Assembly (NCBI GenBank): GCA_963766365.1
Contig: CAVXZK010000006.1
Span: 62,001-126,000, forward strand
Length of the DNA stretch: 64,000 nucleotides
Direction: 5' to 3'
DNA from: JALORV01 sp963766365
Lineage (GTDB): Bacteria > Pseudomonadota > Gammaproteobacteria > Burkholderiales > Burkholderiaceae_F
Shown here: in pieces, positions 27,901 through 37,183 of the stretch
Layout: every line of letters starts with the position of its first letter
Numbering within the stretch: position 1 is the stretch's first letter
Notes under the pieces: generated by a model
Databases searched by the model: none
What the model saw: the letters and a program-made list of their open reading frames with translations, nothing else
What the model was told of the DNA's origin: nothing
Made by a program: the position numbers and the translations under genes

Positions 27901-29046
27901 CAGGGTAAACGCGATATCTTTGCCGTCCGGATTTGGGGCAAAGCCGTTACCCAAAACACCGTTGGCTACGGCAACATAACTGCCGCCATCGGCCAGGGTC
28001 ACCGGAAAGGTGGCGATGATATCGCCGGAATCTTTACTGTCTCCCGGGGCGACACCGATAATCAATTCAACCTCCGCCGGTACATCGATAAACGGGGTGG
28101 CGGCACGAAAAGCAAAATCATCAAGCAGTTTAGCACCGTTGACATAAACATCAACCACGGCTGCAGCCGGATCGGCGGCATTGTGGATCACCTGCAGACG
28201 GGCCATCGGGTCGGGCATCTGGATCGCCGGCAGTTCAACCACATCACCGGTCGGCAAGGCGGCAAACAAGCCAAAGGCCGGGCCGTTATTGTTGGCAGCC
28301 GGCGTCAGAAAACCGGAGGCAAACACCACCGCGGCACCACCACCAAGACCGGAAAGATCGGCATCAAAAGAAGCAACAATGGTTTTATTGTCATCACCGG
28401 GTGTCACATCCAGTCTGAATTTATAAGGAGCAAGCCTTTTATAGCCACTAAAATCGCCATAACTTAGATTGTCGGCAACCAGCCACTTATATCCTTTATG
28501 GTGTTCTACCGTCGGCAGTTCCATATCGGCTGTCAGCGTATTGCTGTAATTTTTATCTGATTTGTTGAAACTTATCAAAATATCTACGGTGGGCGCATCG
28601 GTGGCACCATGCAGAATATTCAGATTCACTTTATAATCTGATGTTGCCTTTTCCCGCGCACCGTCGGTGGCAAAAAGGGTAAACGCGATATCTTTGCCGT
28701 CCGGATTTGGGGCAAAGCCGTTACCCAAAACACCGTTGGCTACGGCAACATAACTGCCGCCATCGGCCAGGGTTACCGGAAAGGTGGCGATGATATCGCC
28801 GGAATCTTTACTGTCTCCCGGGGCGACACCGATAATCAATTCAACCTCCGCCGGTACATCGATAAACGGGGTGGCGGCACGAAAAGCAAAATCATCAAGC
28901 AGTTTAGCGCCGTTGACATAAACATCAACCACGGCTGCAGCCGGATCGGCGGCATTGTGGATCACCTGCAGACGGGCAAATTTGTCCTGGGCGAATAATC
29001 CGCTGGTAACAATAAGTGAGAGAAAAAACGATAAAATAAAGCGCAT
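24923..29046 (-). CDS. Very large secreted DUF4397 repeat protein with C-terminal sorting domain, two frameshifts
   Basis: About 1370 residues from the ATG at 29046 (GGAGGTC lies just upstream). Signal peptide MRFILSFFLSLIVTSGLFAQ, then five two-module units, each with module A (FARLQVIHNAADPAAAVVDV, about 110 residues) and module B (NLNILHGATDAPTVDIL, about 148 residues, ending FGLFAALPTGDVVELP). These are DUF4397-type beta domains. Units 1-3 and module A of unit 4 are almost identical; unit 5 is more diverged. A C-terminal sorting domain (LQQNFPNPFNPGTRIQF ... GVYMYVLQAGEFSQIKR) ends the protein, as for type IX secretion. Frame breaks lie near 26,313 and 25,426, each explained by one inserted base. 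A role as a surface or adhesive fibre is possible but unproven. Confidence 0.85.
26319..28978 (-). repeat. Near-identical 774-bp tandem coding repeats
   Basis: The same sequence recurs every 774 bases (for example at 26,651, 27,425 and 28,199), i.e. every 258 residues. Differences between copies are a few single bases. A shorter, diverged unit continues at 25,960-26,318. The near-identity implies recent duplication or gene conversion, and the true copy number could differ from that assembled here. Confidence 0.9.
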
Positions 29047-29673
29047 AATTGACCTCCATATGTTATTGATAAAAAGTGACAGCAGTAAAATTAAGCCTCT
29101 CTTTGTGATCACGAAGTATATAATTCAGGAAATTTAATAATTATTCCAATTATTTTATTTATTTCGCTCATAACGCCCATATTATACATAATGTGCTTGT
29201 TTATCTCAAATTGCACGTTCATTAGTAATTACATCAAAATCACCTGCTCTACACGTCATAAAATTATAGTCCGTTAATTTTTATCGATAGCGGGAGAGTA
29301 CATAAATTGTTGATAAAATCATCGACTAGGGTGCCGTTATTGAACTATTGCCATATTGTTGATGTAGTTCTGAATTTTACTGAATTAAAATTATTTCTAT
29401 GAAATTAATTCATTCATTACATCGTTATTGGAATGAGTCGTTCAAATCAATAAAATATATCTGTTGAAGGTTATATTTTTTTTAATTTTCCGGAGTATTT
29501 GTTGCATAAATAATCCTTTTATCTTGCCAAGTCTCTGGTCAATACATACAGTAACGAAAAATAATAAATATGATTAAATCCTTGTTTTCGATTAAGAAAA
29601 ATTTCTCGGATCGTGGCCTGGGAAAATACTTAAAGCAGGTCCTTCGGGAAAATTAATACCAGGGGATACGTTT
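29047..29673. other. AT-rich intergenic region between divergent genes
   Basis: About 630 bases with no gene that I can support. It must hold the promoters of the leftward DUF4397 gene and of the rightward TRAP transporter cluster. I see no clear operator or riboswitch. Confidence 0.6.
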
Positions 29674-30583
29674 ATGAAAATCGTCTTAGCGCTTTTATTT
29701 TTTATGCTCGGATTTATCCATACCGGATGCAGCCTGAATAAAATGGCAATAAACGCTGTAGCCGATGCACTATCTGATGGAGATGGGAAGGCTTATGCCT
29801 CCGACAACGATCCACGGTTTGTGGGAGAAGCACTTCCCTTCGGCCTGAAAACCATGGAGACGGTGCTGGAATCCACACCTGATCATACTGGTTTACTGAC
29901 CGCCACCGCAGCCGGATTTGTGCAGTATGGACATGCCTTTGTATTATACCCGGCAGAAGACTTAGAGCATATCGATTATGGAGCATGGATTGCCGAAAGA
30001 AAAAGGGCAAAGCAGTTTTTTTTACGGGCCCGGGAATACGGTCTTCGGGCGCTGGCGACAAATCATTTTGCTATCGATCTTCAATTACGGGAAAATCCTA
30101 ACCAGGCTGTACAAGAGATGGAACAAGAAGACATACCAGCGTTGTACTGGACCGGAGCCGCCTGGGCATCAGCGCTTTCAACGGACAAAAGTGATATGGC
30201 ATTGGTGGCGGACCTGCCGATCATTAAGGCGTTGATGACGCGTGCACTTGAACTTGATGAAAAATGGGATCATGGATGCTCTTCATGAATTTTTTATTGT
30301 TTTTGATGCAAGCCGTTCAGAGCACGAAGGGGGTGGATTTGGCAGTGCCGAGAAACACTATAAGCGTGCCATGGAATTAAATGGAGGATCATCAGTCAGC
30401 CCAATGGTTTCCCTGGCGGAGGCGGTTTGCATTCCACGGCAGGACCGAGCGCGCTTTGAAAGACTTCTTGATCAGGTATTGCAATTTTCACCGGACGATT
30501 TTCCGGACAATCGGCTCAGCAATATACTGGCCCAGCAGAGGGCTGAAAGGTTGTTAAAGTACATCGACTTATATTTTATGTAA
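29674..30583 (+). CDS. TRAP transporter-associated lipoprotein TatT-like, frameshifted
   Basis: About 303 residues. Lipoprotein signal MKIVLALLFFMLGFIHTGC (Cys19), then an all-helical domain typical of TRAP-T (TatT): VADALSDGDGKAYASDNDPRF near the start, FVQYGHAFVLYPAEDLEHID, LYWTGAAWASALSTDKSDM, and FGSAEKHYKRAMELNGG in the second part. The frame breaks near 30,277 (DHGCSS stop, versus GALHEFFIVFDASR out of frame); the span is 3n+1 bases. TatT of Treponema pallidum forms a trimer that joins the periplasmic substrate-binding protein of a TRAP system. The genes for DctP and DctQM follow directly, which supports the call. Confidence 0.85.
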
Positions 30584-30717
30584 AAGACCCTTAAAAGACA
30601 TTGTCAAAAGGCGTGAAATCGATATCTCGTTTTTTGGGTCAGTTAAAACTGACTCGGACAATATATCATGCGGAACTGTTGATAAATAAAAGTTATATAT
30701 ACTTTTTAGGAGAAAAA

Positions 30718-31755
30718 ATGCTAATTCGTTATCCTTTTAAAAAAATATTAATTTATCTTTTTGCACTGGTTATTCATATTTGCGTTATCTCACCGGGCAT
30801 TGCCGATGATCAAACGATCATTATAAAAATGGCCACCCTGGCGCCAAACGGATCACCCTGGCACGAGACCCTGCAGGAAATGTCTTCAGAATGGAAAACC
30901 GCCAGCAACGGTCTGGTTGATTTGCGGATATATCCCGGCGGCACAGCCGGTGATGAAATCGCCATGGTGCGAAAAATGCGCATCGGACAATTACAGGGTG
31001 CGATGATTACAAATAACGGTCTGGCAAACATTTCACCGGCGATTAATGCCTTGGTAATCCCGTTGGCGGCGGATACGTATGAAAAACTGGATCTTATGAG
31101 AGAGCGTTTTGGTGAAAAATTGGTTCGCCATTATGAGGAAAAGGGATTTATCATTCTCAACTGGGGTGACGCCGGCTGGGTACGTTTTTTTGTTTCAGAC
31201 AAAGATCCGTCAATTGCCAGTGTCAGAAAGTCGAAGATGTTTGTATGGGCGGGGGATGACCGGATCGTGGAATTGTGGAAAAACACCGGCTTCAACGCGG
31301 TACCGCTCTCGGCTACCGATATGTTGCCTGCACTGCAGACAGGAATGGTCAATGCCTATCCCACCACAGCTATTATGTCGTTAGCCAGCCAATGGTTTGC
31401 CTTTACACCCTATATGATTGATCTTCCCTGGGCGCCTTTGGTCGGTGCTACCGTGGTGGATGAGCGAACCTGGAACAGGATTCCCGAAAACCTGAGACCC
31501 GTATTGTTGAATATCGCAGCGAAAGCAGGTCTCAAACTTCAGAACCACGTTCGTGAATTGGAGGATACGGCCATCGAGGAGATGAAAAAGCGCGGCTTAA
31601 TCGTATTGAAACTCAATGAAAAACAGGCGGCAGAATGGCGTAACACCATTATGTCGATCTGGCCAAAATTGCGCGGGGAGATCGTTCCTGCAGAATGGTT
31701 TGATGCAGCGGTCGGAGCGATTGAACCAAGGGGTGGAAATGTACCAAAGCAATAA
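30718..31755 (+). CDS. TRAP transporter solute-binding protein (DctP family)
   Basis: 345 residues from the ATG at 30718, preceded by AGGAGA. A signal peptide (about residues 1-29, ending GIADD) precedes the DctP-type fold: IIKMATLAPNGSPWHETLQEM at the start, then GLVDLRIYPGGTAGDEIAMVRKMRIGQ in two parts, the conserved arginine region FVSDKDPSIASVRKSKM, and NAVPLSATDMLPALQTGMVNA. It is the periplasmic receptor of the transporter; the ligand is probably an organic acid, not identifiable from sequence. It overlaps the DctQM start by 17 bases and follows the TatT gene. Confidence 0.9.
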   Translation: MLIRYPFKKILIYLFALVIHICVISPGIADDQTIIIKMATLAPNGSPWHETLQEMSSEWKTASNGLVDLRIYPGGTAGDEIAMVRKMRIGQLQGAMITNNGLANISPAINALVIPLAADTYEKLDLMRERFGEKLVRHYEEKGFIILNWGDAGWVRFFVSDKDPSIASVRKSKMFVWAGDDRIVELWKNTGFNAVPLSATDMLPALQTGMVNAYPTTAIMSLASQWFAFTPYMIDLPWAPLVGATVVDERTWNRIPENLRPVLLNIAAKAGLKLQNHVRELEDTAIEEMKKRGLIVLKLNEKQAAEWRNTIMSIWPKLRGEIVPAEWFDAAVGAIEPRGGNVPKQ

Positions 31756-33527
31756 ATACAATTTATTTATTAAGTTTGTATCTGCTTTTATACTCTCGCT
31801 ACTGATAATGATCCCCCTGATTGAGGCGTTCGGAAGACGCTTTATCGGGTTTGGTATTCCGGGCGCATCCGGTTGGGTACAACACCTGACTTTATGGATC
31901 GGCTTGGTGGGTGCTGTTTTGGCTACCATAAATGGGAATCATCTTTCAGTTTCCATCACACAATTGATTACTTCCGAACGTACCGCATACCTTTCAAAAA
32001 GGATCATTGAGATCGGCAGTATTGCAGTCTTACTCATACTGACCTGGGCAGCCGTGGAATTGGTCTACTATCAGTTTGACAGCCCTGAAGATATCGGTGG
32101 ATGGTTTCCCGTATGGCTCGCACAGACTGCCATGCCAGTCACTTTTTATTTATGGTTGTAATAAATCTTAAAAGATTCTTCACCGATTTCGCTGAGATAA
32201 AAAAAAATATTATATGGTTGATATTGGTCTTGCTGATTTTAGGTGCTTTTTTCTGGTTTAAGTTTGTCATCGGTTTGCTGATCGTTCTTATTATCCTGTC
32301 ATTCCTGGGTATGCCTATCTATATTGTTCTTGCGGGGATTGCCTTTCTTTTATTCTCAACAGAACAGATTCCTTTCGCTGCCCTGCCTTCAGAAACATAT
32401 CAAATGGTCACCCAGTCTGTTTTACCCTCTATCCCGTTATTTGCCCTTGCCGGTACTGTACTGGCCGCAGGCGGTGCGCCGCAGCGATTGATGCGTCTAG
32501 TAAATGCCTGGATGGCCTGGCTGCCGGGTGGTGTGGCCATATCAGCCATAGTCGGCTGCGCCCTTTTTACAGCAATTACCGGTGCTTCGGGTGTGACCAT
32601 TCTCGCTCTGGGTGGAATTCTCCTACCGGTGCTAATCGTTGGAAAATATAGCGAAAAATTCAGCACCGGGCTTCTTACCGCTTCCGGGTCTGTAGGCTTA
32701 CTCTTCCCCCCAGTTTGCCGGTTATTTTATACGGTGTTTACGGACATGTTGCAATTGACCGATTATTTCTCGCAGCACTGTTACCCGGCATCCTGCTGGT
32801 GATTCTCATGATCACCACATCTCTGATCTGGGGTAGTCGTTCCAGGGAACCCCAGGCACCGTTTAATTTGAAAGAGGCTTTTAAGGCCACCTATGCGGCC
32901 CTGGGAGACCTGTTTTTGCCGGTTATTGTCATCGCAGGTTTTTTCGGGGGCATCCTTACCATCGTGGAAACTGCGGCACTTACCGCATTTTGGGCGATAT
33001 TATTGGAATCTTTTGTTTATCGGAAAATCAAGTTCAAAAAAGAGTTGCCCGGATCTATGGCAGAATCGACCGGTTTGATCGGTGCATTACTGATTGTGCT
33101 TGGTATGGCCCTCGGACTGGTATCCTATCTTGTCGATGCACAAATCCCCCTGAAAGCCGCGGACTGGGTAACAACCATCATAGAATCCAAATGGATTTTT
33201 CTGCTGGTGCTGAATGTGATGCTGCTATTGGTGGGAGCATTGATGGATATATTTTCAGCAATTATAATCATTGTACCCCTGCTGGTTCCCGTCGGAGCGG
33301 CTTTTGGTATCGACCCGATACATCTCGGTGTGATATTTCTCGCTAATCTGGAATTGGGTTATCTGACACCTCCCATCGGAATGAATTTATTTCTGTCTTC
33401 ATTACGTTTTCAGAAACCGTTGTATGATATCTGGAAAACCGTTATCCCCTTTTTAATCGTTTTTATCATCTGGGTTCTGATGATTACCTATATTCCAGCG
33501 ATCAGTGTTGGCGTTTTGGGAGACTAA
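31739..33527 (+). CDS. Fused TRAP permease DctQM, two frameshifts
   Basis: About 596 residues. The DctQ part (four helices) begins at the ATG 31739 with MYQSNKYNLFIKFVSAFILS and has PGASGWVQHLTLWIGLVGAVLA. It runs into a linker helix and then the DctM part: GLLIVLIILSFLGMPIYIVLAG, GVTILALGGILLPVLI, VETAALTAFWAIL and LGVIFLANLELGYLTPPIGMN. No separate start for DctM is seen, so the two seem fused, as in several known TRAP systems. The frame breaks near 32,155, in a run of T, and near 32,722, in a run of C (CCCCCC where seven would restore FPPSLPVILYGV). Both look like missing homopolymer bases. Sodium-driven uptake with DctP and TatT is expected. Confidence 0.85.
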
Positions 33528-33663
33528 GACAGAAAATATGTGCTTTGAGGACATGAACAACCTGATGCAGGCCGATTAATGTTTACCCTCGCGATAAAAT
33601 CAGATCATCCTCCGGGAAGGATCGCCGGAGTCAGTCTAAAATGCGGTTTTTAAGCAAAATGGA

Positions 33664-34446
33664 TCAACCGACTCCCAGAGTGAGGAAGCGATTTACCAGA
33701 ATTAATGATACAGTCAGAAATATTATTGACCATTGTATCCTGGTTTCAATTTCAGTTTTTGTCTCTCGTGTACCCGTTGATTTTAAGATAACACCAAACG
33801 AACTCATAATAACGAATGCACTGGTTGCCGGATAGATTGCACTGAGCATGACTGGTATCGGAAAAGCGAGCATCGTGTCAATAGCACTTCCGATTAATAT
33901 CGGATAGAACATGATTTGATAAACATATTTCCTTTTCTCGTCTATTTCTTTTTCGGCTGGAATAAAAGCAGAAAAATTTTTCCCCATTTTTAAAATAATA
34001 AAAATGAGTATGATCAAACCTGAGACAGCGGTCAGGATCCTTACTGGATAGCCAAGATTCAGGAATTCAGCTACCTTGCCGGTATCGCCGGCGGTCGAGA
34101 GCGGCGTCATCATCAGATAACCAAAAAAATTGACAAACCCCAGCAAACTAAGCCAAAGATAGAACAGATCATGCATCTTTTCTTTTTTTCTTCCGGTTAC
34201 AATAAATCCGAAAATGATACCCTGAAACAGACTTGCAAACGGTCCCGCCAGAGCAGAAATTATTCTTACAAATAGACTTAGTTGCTGGTCGGGTGTTTGT
34301 ACATAATTATGATACAATACCGGTTTTGCTCCGGCCAGATAGTATACGATAAAATGCCCGGACTCATGCAGGATCGTTGTTATCAGAAAGGCTGAGACAA
34401 ACGCAAGTGTTGAGTTAATCAGAATATTTTTTTTTGATTTATCCAT
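33664..34446 (-). CDS. M50-like membrane metalloprotease homologue
   Basis: 260 residues with six or more membrane helices. Near the N-terminus, ITTILHESGHFIVYYLAGAKP carries the zinc-binding HExxH (His27, Glu28, His31) within a helix, as in M50-type intramembrane proteases and the DUF3267-like group. A second motif (GDTGKVAEFLNLGYP) may supply the third ligand. It is a lone gene, so its substrate is unknown. It may be a membrane-embedded peptidase or a non-peptidase relative. Confidence 0.68.
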   Translation of the reverse strand: MDKSKKNILINSTLAFVSAFLITTILHESGHFIVYYLAGAKPVLYHNYVQTPDQQLSLFVRIISALAGPFASLFQGIIFGFIVTGRKKEKMHDLFYLWLSLLGFVNFFGYLMMTPLSTAGDTGKVAEFLNLGYPVRILTAVSGLIILIFIILKMGKNFSAFIPAEKEIDEKRKYVYQIMFYPILIGSAIDTMLAFPIPVMLSAIYPATSAFVIMSSFGVILKSTGTRETKTEIETRIQWSIIFLTVSLILVNRFLTLGVG

Positions 34447-34667
34447 GATACAAGCGCCATTTTAAAGTCTGACTAATAATTAAGAGCATAGTCCTTTTAT
34501 TATCAGTTACGTGCTTTTTATAACTCGGTATATTGGCTTGTATCATCCGGCGTTCACCAGGTTTTTTTTGGAACGATTTGTCTGCAGGATCGATTTTAAG
34601 TGCCGGTTAAAACCGCTCCACTGTAACAAATATTCCGTCCCCTGACCATGGTTGGATGATTTCCAAT

Positions 34668-35027
34668 TTAAATGTGTTCCGGTTTTATGACGGTTCGCTC
34701 CGATAATTGATCGCCCGTATTAATCGTGGTCTCGGGTTCAAATAAAAGGACGTGCACTTCTTTTTCGGCTTTTGGACAATGCTCCACCCCTCTCGGAACA
34801 ATGATAAACTCGCCCTCATCGATAACCACAGAATGATCTCGAAATTGCATTACAAATGAACCTTGTACGACCAGAAAAAGTTCATCTTCATTGTAGTGGG
34901 TATGCCAGGTAAACGCACCCTTAAATTTTACCAATTTAACAAGTTGATTGTTCAATTCACCCACGATCTTTGGATCCCAATGGGTGTTGAAGCGAGAAAA
35001 TTTTTCGGATAAATTTATTTTATTCAT
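34668..35027 (-). CDS. Cupin-domain protein
   Basis: 119 residues, single cupin barrel. Motif 1: FTWHTHYNEDELFLVVQGSF (metal ligands His42, His44, Glu48 or nearby). Motif 2: EGEFIIVPRGVEHCPKAEKE with the fourth ligand His. This resembles the mannose-6-phosphate isomerase-like small cupins that often act as metal-dependent enzymes or sugar-binding proteins. It is a stand-alone gene on the minus strand. Exact function not assignable. Confidence 0.87.
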   Translation of the reverse strand: MNKINLSEKFSRFNTHWDPKIVGELNNQLVKLVKFKGAFTWHTHYNEDELFLVVQGSFVMQFRDHSVVIDEGEFIIVPRGVEHCPKAEKEVHVLLFEPETTINTGDQLSERTVIKPEHI

Positions 35028-35130
35028 CGATGGCCCTATTCCTTTCTTTCAGAATCTGGCGGACAATGCTGGGCAAAATGAGCCTTTTAACATTTTATGC
35101 ATGAGCGGTTTGATCAGAATGAATGAGATC

Positions 35131-35826
35131 TTATACAATTGCGCCAAAGAGGTTTCCGATAGCTGCGGTCAGGCCCATGGCCAACGCGCCCCAAAAAGTG
35201 ACACGTGCGGCACCGACGGCAATATTTGCACCACCGACCCGTGCAGCTAATCCGCCAAGCAGGGCCAGAAATACCAGCGAACTTCCGGAGACAATGAGAA
35301 TCATTCCGGATACCGGAACGATGGCAGCCAGCAAGAGGGGCATCGCTGCCCCAACGGTAAATGTACCGGCTGAGGCCAATGCGGCTTGAAGAGGGCGTGC
35401 GCTGTGTATTTCCGACAAACCAAGTTCATCGCGCGAATGGGCCCCCAGGGCGTCATGGGCCATCAATTGTTCGGCTACCTGTTTTGCGAGAACAGCGTCA
35501 AGACCCCTTTTCATATAAATCCCTGCTAGTTCTTTGCGTTCGGATGACTCATTCATTTCCAGTTCAATTTGTTCACGTTTGAGATCCGCCCTTTCGGTAT
35601 CAGCTTGAGAGCTGACTGAGACATATTCACCTGCGGCCATTGACATTGCCCCGGCAACCAGACCGGCGATCCCGGCTATCAGCACATCACTATGTGCTGC
35701 CTGAGCAGCGGCAACGCCGACTATAAGGCTTGCCGTAGAGACGATGCCATCATTTGCACCCAGAACCCCAGCGCGTAGCCAACCGATGCGTTCACTAAAA
35801 TGTCGTTCGGGATGGTGTTTGGTCAT
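35131..35826 (-). CDS. VIT/CCC1-family membrane transporter
   Basis: 231 residues. N-terminal part HFSERIGWLRAGVLGANDGIVS and SLIVGVAAAQAAHSD are the classic first helix of VIT1/CCC1 proteins, followed by GLVAGAMSMAAGEYVSVSSQ and a soluble acidic segment (ADTERADLKREQIELEM) that binds metals in plant VIT1. Three more helices end the protein. The family moves ferrous iron or manganese, usually in exchange for protons. The bacterial members may detoxify or store metal. It sits between two cupin genes; co-transcription is uncertain. Confidence 0.92.
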   Translation of the reverse strand: MTKHHPERHFSERIGWLRAGVLGANDGIVSTASLIVGVAAAQAAHSDVLIAGIAGLVAGAMSMAAGEYVSVSSQADTERADLKREQIELEMNESSERKELAGIYMKRGLDAVLAKQVAEQLMAHDALGAHSRDELGLSEIHSARPLQAALASAGTFTVGAAMPLLLAAIVPVSGMILIVSGSSLVFLALLGGLAARVGGANIAVGAARVTFWGALAMGLTAAIGNLFGAIV

Positions 35827-36112
35827 TTTTCAAGATTCTCCTTTCCGGCGTGAAGGTCCTGACCTGATTTATGATTGTCTTAAACCCGGGTCAATAATTT
35901 GGTATAAACAGCAAGATTGGTTTGCATTCTGCTTTCAATAAAAGGGCTCTGTTAAATCAATTCGGGTATATCCTCCCGTGCAGTGAAGAATGCGCTTTAT
36001 TTTATGATATCAATATATCATAGACAAATATATTTTAAAAAATAACGCATATCGATCAGGCTGGCAGAAAATTTATAGAAATATATTTCCAGCGTTTATC
36101 GGGGTTCATTCG

Positions 36113-36673
36113 TCAAATCTTGAGCGGGGGGCCTACGACTTCCATATCATGTGCAGTAAAAATTTTTACGATCTCTTCCTGTGTGGGTGGTGAGATCCAC
36201 TCGCTCGTCGCCTTAAAGAATGCTTCCATTTTGCCTGCCGGCAGATAGGAAACGATCATCCTGCCTCTGTCGGTAAGTTGGATAAAGGCGTGCTGAACCT
36301 TTTTTGGTAAAAATATCGTGTCACCTTTATTAATCCGGTATCTATCGGTCCCAACCTGGAACAGATATTCTCCTTCGATGACATAAAACCATTCATCCTG
36401 GAATGGGTGTATATGTAAAGGTGGTCCGCCATTTGGGGTTAGTCCGGTTTGCTCAAAAACAGCCAGATTGCCATCGGTATCGGAAGAAGAAATTTTGATA
36501 TCCAATGTGTTTGAAGTAACACCCTTCATATTGTAGTGTTCACCAGACCGGGTTTCACCGGCACTGACTTTAAAACCTTTGCCTGGTATAAATATATTTA
36601 GGGATTGAATTTTTGCCAGTAAATTCATGGGGTAGAGGGTCAGACCTAATAGTAATAACTTTCTTCTTTTCAT
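36113..36673 (-). CDS. Cupin protein with N-terminal signal sequence
   Basis: 186 residues from the ATG at 36673, preceded by AGGCGG; an upstream in-frame start at 36715 is less likely. MKRRKLLLLGLTLYPMNLLA looks like an export signal. The cupin motifs are PLHIHPFQDEWFYVIEGEY (metal-binding His/His/Glu) and KGDTIFLPKKVQHAFIQL (His). This pattern is like quercetinase/germin-like cupins. It is probably a periplasmic or anchored metal cupin. No partner is evident. Confidence 0.82.
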   Translation of the reverse strand: MKRRKLLLLGLTLYPMNLLAKIQSLNIFIPGKGFKVSAGETRSGEHYNMKGVTSNTLDIKISSSDTDGNLAVFEQTGLTPNGGPPLHIHPFQDEWFYVIEGEYLFQVGTDRYRINKGDTIFLPKKVQHAFIQLTDRGRMIVSYLPAGKMEAFFKATSEWISPPTQEEIVKIFTAHDMEVVGPPLKI

Positions 36674-37183
36674 GAAAACCGCCTTTTTAATTAGCACGAT
36701 ACATTCAGAAACCACGGAATAACACGGATAAATGCAGTGATTTATTCGATTTATTTAAGGTTAAGCTGAAGTATCATAGTATGTTTAATTTATCCGGATA
36801 TATTAGCCTAACTGCTTTAACTTCAATAATATGTGTTTTCGCACGTTATTCCGCCTGCCCCCGCCAGGGGCGGGCGATGGTGAAGTATTCCGTTAACACG
36901 GATGCCATATTGTTTTTCTTGTATATCACAGTGACAGGGCGGTTTCGATATGCAAATGAAAGTTACGCCTGGTCCGAAGTGAATGAATTGAACATCAAGA
37001 GTTAAAACATGATTAAAGCAATGGATATTTCACAATTCGGCAGTTTATTTTTTACCACGGACATATTGCCAAGCGGGTAAATTATAGATATTATCAAAAA
37101 ATAAATAGAGAGTGGTGTTGGTAAATCATGTTTAAAAGCGTAATAAAAATTGAACCAATGGCGCTGAAAAGCGGAGATGGTTC
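36674..37183. other. Intergenic region, no gene seen
   Basis: Contains the CCACGGAATAACACGGATAA repeat near 36,712-36,732 and a GC-rich palindrome at 36853-36875. The reading frame at 36781-37005 crosses the palindrome and has no recognisable content. Confidence 0.55.
36853..36875. repeat. GC-rich palindrome (REP-like)
   Basis: CCTGCCCC and GGGGCGGGC arms around CGCCA form a short hairpin in an AT-rich gap. Such CCTGCCCC/GGGGCGGG units are common intergenic hairpins; its role is unknown. Confidence 0.5.

Noticed and set aside
26633..28467. Repeated 81- and 94-residue open frames on the plus strand opposite the DUF4397 array
   Set aside because: They recur only because the coding repeat on the minus strand recurs; they have no start signals or known content.
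34500..34670. Cobalamin-riboswitch-like words (CCGGTTAAAACCG ... CCACTGTAAC) on the plus strand
   Set aside because: The remaining conserved boxes are not found, and no rightward gene lies downstream for it to control.
36781..37005. A 74-residue rightward open frame in the gap before the beta-lactamase-fold gene
   Set aside because: It reads through a GC hairpin repeat, lacks a ribosome binding site and resembles no protein that I know.
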